Assembly (NCBI RefSeq): GCF_900079725.1
Contig: NZ_LT599032.1
Location: 122,948 to 186,947, forward strand
DNA length: 64,000 bases
Source of the DNA: an uncultured Dysgonomonas sp.
GTDB taxonomy: Bacteria > Bacteroidota > Bacteroidia > Bacteroidales > Dysgonomonadaceae
Direction: 5' to 3'
In this document: one piece after another, positions 57,853-64,000 of the stretch
How positions within the stretch are numbered: position 1 is the stretch's first letter
How the letters are laid out: every line of letters begins with the position of its first letter
Position numbers and translations under genes: made by a program
The notes under the pieces: model-generated
The model's input: only the letters and a program-made list of their open reading frames with translations
Told to the model about the DNA's origin: nothing
Database searches by the model: none

Positions 57853-58947
57853 CTATAGCTTTCTGAAAGGCGGTTTCACCACTTCTGCTTTTAGATTCTT
57901 CTCTCGTACTTTAATGAAAATCGGTGTACCTAATGCCGCATATTCAGGATTAATATACCCAAGTCCCACACCTACTTTTGCTGTAGGAGACATTGTTCCG
58001 GATGTTACTATCCCGATTTTTTCATTCTTATCATTTACAATATCGTAGCCATGTCGCGGTATCCCCTTTTCTAACATATGAAATCCGCATAACTTACGGC
58101 TTACACCATCTGCTTTTTGCCTTTCTAATATGGGACGTGCCGTAAAGTTACGACCTTCGGTAAATTTAGTAATCCAACCCAGTCCGGCTTCGATAGAAGT
58201 AGTTGTATCATCTAAATCGTTACCATAGAGGCAAAATCCCATTTCGAGACGTAATGTGTCACGAGCGCCAAGTCCGATCGGTTTAATTCCGAATTCTTCT
58301 CCAGCCTCGAACAAAGCATTCCATATATCTACACCATATTGTGGATAAAAATAAATCTCGAAACCACCTGCACCTGTGTATCCAGTGTTGGATATGATCA
58401 CATTATCAAGTGCGGAACCGGTCAAATTACCTATAGCAAATGAGTAATAAGGAATTTTGGTCAAATCTATTTTAGTCAATTTCTGTAGTGTAACCAGAGC
58501 TTTAGGCCCTTGTATTGCCAATTGAGCGATCTTATCCGAAGCATTTTCTAAATCTGCAAATTCGTCATTATGCTCTGTCAACCATTTCCAGTCTTTCTCT
58601 ATATTGGATGCATTCACAACAAGCATATACTTTTCGGGTTCGTAATGGTACACGATAATATCATCTACAATCCCTCCCTGATCATTTATTATGGCAGAAT
58701 ACTGCGCTTTACCTATTTCGAGGGAAGCCACATCATTACTCATCATCCGTCGCAGGAAAGCTTCGGCTCGTGGACCTTTAACCCAAATTTCGCCCATATG
58801 CGAAACATCAAATACTCCTACTCCTGTGCATACAGTCATATGCTCATCTATTATACCGGAATATTCAATAGGCATATTATAACCCGCAAATTCATGCATT
58901 TTTGCCCCGAGTGCAATGTGGATATCCGTAAAAGGTGTTTTCTTCAT
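57853..58947 (-). CDS. gcvT: Aminomethyltransferase, glycine-cleavage T protein
   Basis: The T protein transfers the methylene group from the lipoyl H protein to tetrahydrofolate, releasing ammonia. Motifs include [29 protein letters not shown], the folate-region [12 protein letters not shown] and [13 protein letters not shown]. The 364-residue length is normal. It lies 33 bases downstream of pepT on the minus strand; the H and P protein genes are elsewhere. Confidence 0.95.
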   Translation of the reverse strand: MKKTPFTDIHIALGAKMHEFAGYNMPIEYSGIIDEHMTVCTGVGVFDVSHMGEIWVKGPRAEAFLRRMMSNDVASLEIGKAQYSAIINDQGGIVDDIIVYHYEPEKYMLVVNASNIEKDWKWLTEHNDEFADLENASDKIAQLAIQGPKALVTLQKLTKIDLTKIPYYSFAIGNLTGSALDNVIISNTGYTGAGGFEIYFYPQYGVDIWNALFEAGEEFGIKPIGLGARDTLRLEMGFCLYGNDLDDTTTSIEAGLGWITKFTEGRNFTARPILERQKADGVSRKLCGFHMLEKGIPRHGYDIVNDKNEKIGIVTSGTMSPTAKVGVGLGYINPEYAALGTPIFIKVREKNLKAEVVKPPFRKL

Positions 58948-58980
58948 ATTTGCTTATATATTTTAAGTATTAACATTATT

Positions 58981-60201
58981 CTATTTACTTGCAACTATCT
59001 CTGCCAGTTTTACAATTACCTCTACAGCTTTTTCCATCGATTGTACAGGAACAAATTCGTAGCGCCCATGGAAATTATGCCCTCCGGCAAAAATATTCGG
59101 GCAAGGTAATCCTTTAAATGATAATTGTGCGCCGTCTGTACCTCCACGTATAGGTTTCACAATAGGAGTCACCCCTACTGCTTCCATAGCTTCAAAAGCC
59201 ATATCCACAATATGTTTCACAGGCTCTACCTTTTCGCGCATATTATAATACTGGTCTTTTATCTCCACTGTAGTACTGTTAGGATATAGTTTATTGATGA
59301 AATCCACAGTTTCGAGCATCAAACGCTTACGTCCTTCAAACAGATTCCGGTCATGGTCGCGAATAATATAGCCTACTGTAGCCGAATCTACTGTCCCCGA
59401 CACATTAGTAAGGTGGAAGAAGCCTTCATATTTGGTCGTATGTTCCGGCCTTTCGCTGGCAGGAAGCAAGGATATTAGTTTATTGGCAACCACAAGTGCA
59501 TTTGTCATCTTATCTTTTGCATATCCGGGATGTACACTTCTACCCTGTATATTAATCTTTACACCGGCAGCATTAAAGTTTTCATACTCCAGTTCTCCAA
59601 TTGGGCCGCCATCCATCGTGTATGCCCATTCACAACCGAATTTTTCCACATCAAACTTATGTGCTCCCAGTCCGATCTCTTCATCAGGATTGAATCCGAT
59701 ACGGATTTTCCCATGCTTTATTTCAGGATGATCCTGAAGATACTTGATTGCTGTAATAATTTCAGCTATACCCGCTTTATCATCTGCACCAAGCAATGTA
59801 TTGCCATCTGTTACTATCAAATCCTGCCCTTTATAATCGAGCATCTCGGGAAAATCGGCAGGGGAAAGCACCACGTTAGTATCCTTATTCAGTACTATAT
59901 CATTTCCATCATAGTTTTTTACAATACGGGGATTCACATCTTTACCTGACAAATCAGGGCTGGTATCCAGATGGGCTATAAAACCGATAGTAGGAACCTT
60001 CTTGTCCGTATTAGCAGGAAGAGTAGCCATCAGATAGGCATTATCGTCCAGTGTTATATCCTCCAAACCTATTTCGCGAAGTTCTTTTTCTATTTCGCGA
60101 GCCAAAACCATTTGCCCCGGAGTACTTGGGGTTATACCTGTTTCTGTATCCGATTCTGTATCAAATTTTGCATATTTGATGAAACGATCTGTTACTGTCA
60201 T
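58981..60201 (-). CDS. pepT: Peptidase T, tripeptide aminopeptidase
   Basis: This M20-family zinc aminopeptidase releases the N-terminal residue of tripeptides in the cytoplasm. Metal and catalytic motifs: [34 protein letters not shown] with the catalytic Glu, [18 protein letters not shown] and the C-terminal [10 protein letters not shown]. It has 406 residues, as in other bacteria. It is probably cotranscribed with gcvT. Confidence 0.95.
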   Translation of the reverse strand: MTVTDRFIKYAKFDTESDTETGITPSTPGQMVLAREIEKELREIGLEDITLDDNAYLMATLPANTDKKVPTIGFIAHLDTSPDLSGKDVNPRIVKNYDGNDIVLNKDTNVVLSPADFPEMLDYKGQDLIVTDGNTLLGADDKAGIAEIITAIKYLQDHPEIKHGKIRIGFNPDEEIGLGAHKFDVEKFGCEWAYTMDGGPIGELEYENFNAAGVKINIQGRSVHPGYAKDKMTNALVVANKLISLLPASERPEHTTKYEGFFHLTNVSGTVDSATVGYIIRDHDRNLFEGRKRLMLETVDFINKLYPNSTTVEIKDQYYNMREKVEPVKHIVDMAFEAMEAVGVTPIVKPIRGGTDGAQLSFKGLPCPNIFAGGHNFHGRYEFVPVQSMEKAVEVIVKLAEIVASK

Positions 60202-60339
60202 GTTATTTTATTTTTTCTTAATATTTTTTCGTATAAAGCATCAATTTATAAGTCACTGATATCTAACTTCTTTTTCTGGAAAAGACTTCCAATACAAATG
60301 TAGTAAAAGGAAATCAAAGGAAAAAATCGAATTCACATT

Positions 60340-60369
60340 TTGTGAATATGAAAAATTTATCTACTTTTG
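60340..60369 (+). promoter_or_regulatory. Strong promoter for the SRP RNA and tRNA-Thr
   Basis: TTTTG ending at 60342 (TTG 60340-60342) and TACTTTTG at 60362-60369 are 19 bases apart, the optimal Bacteroidota spacing. The predicted start falls at the 5' side of the RNA stem, near 60374. Confidence 0.8.
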
Positions 60370-60371
60370 TC

Positions 60372-60471
60372 GCGGGTAAGTCCTATACGGTCAGCTCCCG
60401 ATTAATCCCCCAGGGTTTGATCGCAGCAAGGGCAGTCGGTTGTAGCGACGCGATATAGTCAGCTTACCCGC
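60372..60471 (+). ncRNA. ffs: Signal recognition particle RNA (4.5S type)
   Basis: The predicted RNA closes by pairing of GCGGGTAAG (60372-60380) with CTTACCCGC (60463-60471); CTATA (60383-60387) pairs further in with TATAG (60454-60458). The conserved helix-8 region is present: CCC-CAGG (60408-60414) faces AGCAA-GGG (60425-60432), the symmetric-loop signature that binds the Ffh M domain. The apical loop, GTT-TGAT-CGC, is not the usual GNAR tetraloop. At about 100 bases it is a small SRP RNA without an Alu domain. Confidence 0.85.
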
Positions 60472-60473
60472 TT

Positions 60474-60547
60474 GCCTCTTTAGCTCAGTTGGCCAGAGCA
60501 CGTGATTTGTAATCTCGGGGTCGTTGGTTCGAATCCGACAAGAGGCT
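60474..60547 (+). tRNA. tRNA-Thr (anticodon TGT)
   Basis: Acceptor arms GCCTCTT (60474-60480) and AAGAGGC (60540-60546) pair fully. The D-arm GCTC...GAGC, anticodon loop TTTGTAA and T-arm GTTGG-TTCGAAT-CCGAC are in order. The anticodon TGT reads ACA/ACN threonine codons. CCA is not encoded. The anticodon stem CGTGA/TCTCG has a U-U mismatch. It starts 2 bases after the SRP RNA stem, so the two are probably cut from one transcript. Confidence 0.93.
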
Positions 60548-60550
60548 CAG

Positions 60551-60590
60551 AAAAAGACCGTTTGAAATATTCAGACGGTCTTTTTCTTTA
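60551..60590 (+). terminator. Terminator after the SRP RNA-tRNA unit
   Basis: GACCGTTTGA (60556-60565) pairs with TCAGACGGTC (60571-60580), flanked by A5 and T5, so it can end transcription on both strands. It also lies just past the minus-strand gene that ends at 60598. Confidence 0.9.
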
Positions 60591-60597
60591 TCTGTTT

Positions 60598-61281
60598 TTA
60601 TTCCGTAACCTTATAGCTTATCACATAATAATGAGTAGATGAATCAAGCAATTCCTGCGTATCTTTCTCATTATATGATAAGTCTACAACACCGCAAAAC
60701 CGCTCAAAATCATACTTTTCATCATACCATGAAGAAGCATATACCAATAATGGTACCTGCTTATTTAATATCCAATCGGTTTTACTGTAACCACGCCAAT
60801 TATAAAACTGATCCTTCCGTTCTATTTTTTGCTCTAAATTGCTTCTGAAATTTGCATTATAAGAAGAAATAGTCACTGAGACTTTACCACCATCATTTTT
60901 AGAATAGAAACTCAATTGATCTATATAGTCCATATAAAGAGTTTCATCCCCTGCAGGAGCTACATCAGGTATATAATAATAGGCATTGGTATTAGCAAAT
61001 AATACCTTTGAATCAACCAACTTGTTTTCTTTATATTCTTCCTGAATAAGCGAAATAGTGTATTGCTTGTCGAACTGCCCTAAATAAAATTTATGAATAG
61101 ATACACCAGCCAATTCTAATGCATGTATCAAATCAGTTTTAGATATGCGTTCCGTCTGATACTGATTCAAAGGATCTTCTTTTTTAATCTGTGGACGTAA
61201 ATCCTTCTTATACTCGAAGTCTTGAGAAAAAACGTCTGCTAGTCCAAATAAAACGATAATTAATAAAAATACTTTTTTCAT
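60598..61281 (-). CDS. Secreted hypothetical protein
   Basis: I start it at the ATG at 61281, which gives a clean signal peptide (MKKVFLLIIVLFGLADVFSQ); the upstream ATG at 61323 only adds a poor leader. The 227-residue product begins with a charged DFEYKKDLRPQIKKED stretch, then mixed alpha/beta sequence with many aromatic residues and a WYDEKYDFERFCG segment. I recognise no family or active site. The stop of the upstream flavoprotein gene is about 43 bases away, so the two are probably cotranscribed. Confidence 0.75.
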   Translation of the reverse strand: MKKVFLLIIVLFGLADVFSQDFEYKKDLRPQIKKEDPLNQYQTERISKTDLIHALELAGVSIHKFYLGQFDKQYTISLIQEEYKENKLVDSKVLFANTNAYYYIPDVAPAGDETLYMDYIDQLSFYSKNDGGKVSVTISSYNANFRSNLEQKIERKDQFYNWRGYSKTDWILNKQVPLLVYASSWYDEKYDFERFCGVVDLSYNEKDTQELLDSSTHYYVISYKVTE

Positions 61282-61324
61282 AGATATATAGATTACAGGT
61301 TGTTTACTAAAAAGCAAAGACAAT

Positions 61325-62530
61325 TTAATGTTTGCTGCAAAATCTCTCAGATTCGTCTAGTGATCGATGAACACAGTCTTCTAAAGAGAGTCCGTAAAAA
61401 TAGTTACCAAGCAAGTAAATAGCATCTGATTGCTTCGCTTTAGCTACTTGTTCCGCCATATTCAGATGTGGCATACGCAACGAAGGCAGTATATGTCTTA
61501 TTATTTTCCATTCCAGTATATCTTTGCGGGAAATATTCAGCACCCTGCATATAATGTCAAACTTTTCATCTTCGTCTTTCTCCCCCTTTTCGAAGTGAAA
61601 TGTAAAACTTCTTAGCTTTTCATCTTCGACCAAGTCGCGCGATACTGCAGAATGAAAGTCGTCCGAAACAGGTATTATTCCTGCCACATCATGTATTGCC
61701 AGCCTATCCTTCGGTACAATGACATTCAACGATTCGGTCTGAAACAAAGGTATCGATGCCAGCAATGACGATAAGGGTGCCTCTATATCCTTAATCAGAC
61801 GTGAAGCATTCTGGGGATCTGTTGCTATTGCTACATGAGGGGTATCAAATATTTTACCTTCCATTGTAATTACCTTATATCCGTCTCCATTACGCAAAAT
61901 ATCCAACACCTCGCATGATCTTTCAATTTGCAACTCATCTTTTTCTATTATGGAATGCAGGAATGAGGACAAGCCTCTATTAAAAGTATACTTCCGTGGG
62001 AATTCTTTATATCTGTCTTTCCTGTGCTTTAGAAACAATTCGATGGGATAATCATCTGCACTTTGAGAAATAACGGCTCTAAAAAGCCTTGAGAACAATC
62101 TATCATAATTAGTTGAACCAACAATCTGACTAAAGTACTCTTTCACGGTTTTACCCTTCTTCGATATAAAGAACATTTTTGGCCCGTTCAGGATAAGAGA
62201 CGGAAGATACATTTCAGCAAATATCTTTCTTATCTGTCCCCGCGAATATGTTACATAATTCCCTTTACCCAATGGCCTGATCAAATCTGTACATTCGATA
62301 TCTTTTACAATCGACAATAAACGAGTGTAAGAATTGTAACAAGTATGTGCTCCAAACTCTCTCCAATAATTAGGGTATTTCTCCGAAAACAGGCTTTGTA
62401 CTTGCCCTCCCGTATTATCATCTTTTTCTATAATCAATACCTTTTTTCCTGCCATATGCATGTAATGAGCAAAAGATATTCCACTTATTCCCCCTCCTAT
62501 CACAATACAATCATACATTGCTTCACTCAT
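61325..62530 (-). CDS. FAD-dependent amine-oxidase-fold protein, protoporphyrinogen-oxidase-like
   Basis: The N-terminal dinucleotide-binding motif is DCIVIGGGISGISFAHYM, followed by the second glycine-rich/acidic part VLIIEKDDNTGGQVQS. The C-terminal FAD block reads IYLLGNYFYGLSLEDCV, close to the ending of HemG/HemY-type protoporphyrinogen oxidases; UDP-galactopyranose mutases and other FAD amine oxidases share the fold. At 401 residues it is slightly short for HemY. No other haem gene is in the window, so the substrate is unproven. Confidence 0.72.
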   Translation of the reverse strand: MSEAMYDCIVIGGGISGISFAHYMHMAGKKVLIIEKDDNTGGQVQSLFSEKYPNYWREFGAHTCYNSYTRLLSIVKDIECTDLIRPLGKGNYVTYSRGQIRKIFAEMYLPSLILNGPKMFFISKKGKTVKEYFSQIVGSTNYDRLFSRLFRAVISQSADDYPIELFLKHRKDRYKEFPRKYTFNRGLSSFLHSIIEKDELQIERSCEVLDILRNGDGYKVITMEGKIFDTPHVAIATDPQNASRLIKDIEAPLSSLLASIPLFQTESLNVIVPKDRLAIHDVAGIIPVSDDFHSAVSRDLVEDEKLRSFTFHFEKGEKDEDEKFDIICRVLNISRKDILEWKIIRHILPSLRMPHLNMAEQVAKAKQSDAIYLLGNYFYGLSLEDCVHRSLDESERFCSKH

Positions 62531-62567
62531 ATATTTCCTTTTAATATTAGCACAAATAACAAAGATA

Positions 62568-62600
62568 GTCAGTTAACAGCCATCAGTTAGCAGTTAACAG
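62568..62600. repeat. TTAACTG-type repeat, copy 2
   Basis: GTCAGTTAACAGCCATCAG followed by TTAGCAGTTAACAG is nearly the reverse complement of 16346-16376. Confidence 0.7.
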
Positions 62601-62870
62601 TAATTCTTTCTAACCTCCTTTTAAATTAACATTAGTTTGCAATATATAGTTAAAAAGTAACAGAAGTAACAGAAAAATCAATTAATAATTAAGAATGAAA
62701 ATTAATAATTTGATTGTTATGCTGAGTGGAGCGAAGTATCTCGTCAGTTAACGATTAACAACTTGTCTACTCGTATCTCATATAACTTTCAACTTATTAC
62801 TCAATACTTACTACTTAAAAAAGTAACAAAAGTTACACTTTTTTACTTATTACTTCTACCCTCTTTGTAA

Positions 62871-62900
62871 GTCCCCCTTGGGGGATTTAGGGGGCTGTTC
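62871..62900. repeat. C5/G5 palindromic intergenic unit
   Basis: TCCCCCTTGGGGGA (62872-62885) is a perfect palindrome, followed by TTTAGGGGGCTGTTC. It resembles the outer arms at 15921-15950, and this type of string is common between genes in Bacteroidota. Confidence 0.65.
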
Positions 62901-63066
62901 ATTTTTTCAAAGAGCTATCAGCTACCAGCTAAAGGCTACCGGTTCCAATTATATAGATAAACTTTTTCTACTTTCTTCCCTATAGTAATAAATATTACAC
63001 TTAAAAGCAGACTCACATACTATCTTTAATCTATAAATTAATTTAAAATATCACTACATCTAGTGA

Positions 63067-63097
63067 TTGACTATAATTGGAGCTTTTCCTAATTTTG
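63067..63097 (+). promoter_or_regulatory. Promoter of the TonB-dependent receptor
   Basis: TTG at 63067-63069 and TAATTTTG at 63090-63097 are 20 bases apart and fit the phylum consensus. The receptor's start codon lies 29 bases past the -7 box. Confidence 0.75.
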
Positions 63098-63125
63098 CGT
63101 ATCAACTAAAATACAATACAACACC

Positions 63126-64000
63126 TTGAAAAAGAGATCGGATATCAAAGGCATTCTTTCGTTAATTTTGTTATTTGCACTTATTTCCACAAGCATAAAA
63201 GCTGATGATATACAGGGAGAGAACGATTCTGTGAAAATGAAATTCACTGCAAAAGAAATTATCATAGAATCATTCAAGCAGAATAACAATCTCTATATAC
63301 AGCCTGTATCCGCTTCATTATTGACAAGCAAGGAGATAAAGGATTTCAACATTGTAAATATAAAGGAGATTACATCCCTTGCACCCAACCTGTTTATTCC
63401 GGACTATGGCTCCAAAATGACGTCTCCGGTCTACATCAGGGGAATAGGCTCACACCGCAATGCGCCGTCTGTAGGGCTTTATGTGGATGGCGTACCGTAT
63501 TTTGACCGTTCCACATTTGATATCAACATCAACGACATCGACCGTATCGAAGTTCTCCGTGGGCCACAAGGTACTATCTACGGGCGCAATACGATGGGAG
63601 GTATAATCAATGTATTTACCAAATCGCCATTCAAATACAAAGGTACAAATCTGAATCTGACAGCAGGAAATTATAATAATTACCAAACAGGACTCTCTCA
63701 TTATGGCAATGTAGATAACAAGGTAGGTTATGCCATATCGGGAAATTACTTGCATTCGGGTGGATATTTCAAGAATACGACAACCGAAAAGAAAGCCGAC
63801 CCTATAGATGCCCTTTCTACCCGTGCACGTATTAGTTGGCGTGTACAACCGCAATTGCTGATGCATCTGATAATGGCATATGAATATTCCGATCAGGATG
63901 GTTACCCCTACAGGGTCTTACACAAGGACACAGGCGAAATAGACGAAGTTAATTATAACACAACAAGTTATTACTGCCGGAATATGGCTACAAACGGGTT
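63126..64000 (+). CDS. TonB-dependent receptor, 5' part (cut by window end)
   Basis: The frame stays open from a TTG start at 63126 to the end of the window (291 codons). No ATG lies between the upstream in-frame stop and a good signal peptide, which begins at this TTG (MKKRSDIKGIL...STSIKA). The plug domain is clear: SLAPNLFIPDYG, YIRGIGSHRNAPSVGLYVDGV, DIDRIEVLRGPQGTIYGRN and GGIINVFTKSP, followed by the first barrel strands. There is no carboxypeptidase-like or STN domain, so it is a classical siderophore/haem/vitamin-type receptor, not SusC. The 3' part is outside the window. Confidence 0.9.
   Translation, partial: MKKRSDIKGILSLILLFALISTSIKADDIQGENDSVKMKFTAKEIIIESFKQNNNLYIQPVSASLLTSKEIKDFNIVNIKEITSLAPNLFIPDYGSKMTSPVYIRGIGSHRNAPSVGLYVDGVPYFDRSTFDININDIDRIEVLRGPQGTIYGRNTMGGIINVFTKSPFKYKGTNLNLTAGNYNNYQTGLSHYGNVDNKVGYAISGNYLHSGGYFKNTTTEKKADPIDALSTRARISWRVQPQLLMHLIMAYEYSDQDGYPYRVLHKDTGEIDEVNYNTTSYYCRNMATNG

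Larger units (their letters stand above)
62531..63125 (+). other. Repeat-rich divergent intergenic region
   Basis: No gene is seen. Repeats of the same families as 15841-16447 are present: a TTAACTG repeat (62568-62600), AAGTAAC/GTTAC strings (62650-62670, 62817-62844), a GCTGAGTGGAGCGAAGTATCTCG variant of the palindrome arm (62720-62743) and a C5/G5 unit (62871-62900). The end holds the promoter of the TonB-dependent receptor. Confidence 0.75.

Noticed and set aside
58570-59109. A plus-strand frame across the gcvT-pepT junction
   Set aside because: It runs antisense to two conserved genes, and the composition of its product fits no protein family.
60474-60590. Phage or integrative-element attachment site at tRNA-Thr
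   Set aside because: No integrase or repeated tRNA 3' end is visible in the flanking sequence; the next element is a terminator.
1-64000. CRISPR arrays
   Set aside because: No regularly spaced direct repeats and no cas genes were seen.

Overview
The window is a 64 kb piece of a Bacteroidota chromosome. The evidence is a SusC/SusD pair, lipoproteins with acidic residues just after the lipidated cysteine, TAnnTTTG promoter elements, a Rho with a long disordered N-terminal insert, a SecA of about 1100 residues, and the purH-mreBCD-mrdA-rodA order. Base composition and gene set fit Bacteroidales, perhaps a Dysgonomonas-like organism, but the genus is a guess.

Region 1 (1-18677) is the accessory part. 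One tightly packed plus-strand cluster (38-15840) begins with SusC, SusD and a BACON/SUMF lipoprotein. It continues through a GDPD lipoprotein, a PHP phosphoesterase with a possible Tat signal, mannitol-1-phosphate dehydrogenase, a mannitol EIICBA, HPr, enzyme I, a second GDPD lipoprotein and an OPA-family organophosphate transporter. It contains no glycoside hydrolase or lyase. My reading is an uptake locus for a glycerophosphodiester, possibly a mannitol-containing one such as a teichoic-acid or capsule fragment. The envelope phosphodiesterases would release glycerol-3-phosphate, which enters through the OPA carrier, and a polyol, which enters through a self-contained PTS and is oxidised to fructose-6-phosphate. 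A repeat-rich gap then precedes nagB and a sialate O-acetylesterase.

Region 2 (18678-30000) is housekeeping: rho with a long leader, a zinc-type CDF exporter, purH, and the cell-elongation genes mreB, mreC, mreD, PBP2 and rodA. Region 3 (29980-36314) is mostly minus strand: an ABC importer ATPase and permease without a binding protein, a secreted C69 dipeptidase, an XRE regulator (plus strand) and tryptophanase.

Region 4 (36655-46100) holds pyrK-pyrD. Next come an Omp85-type barrel, a phosphoethanolamine transferase and a PCMD protein, then a secreted nitroreductase-like protein. It ends with a DUF4105 membrane protein translationally coupled to an alkaline-phosphatase-fold protein that has lost its catalytic residues. 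Region 5 (46150-60201) holds secA, gyrA, a TPR protein, meaB, a ROK kinase, a purM-like gene, a small Cys/Lys-rich secreted protein, gcvT and pepT.

Region 6 (60340-64000) starts with an SRP RNA gene immediately followed by tRNA-Thr(TGT) and a terminator. Minus-strand genes for a hypothetical secreted protein and a protoporphyrinogen-oxidase-like flavoprotein follow, then a second repeat-rich gap and the 5' part of a TonB-dependent receptor cut by the window end. Related intergenic repeats occur near 16 kb, 32 kb and 62.6-62.9 kb.
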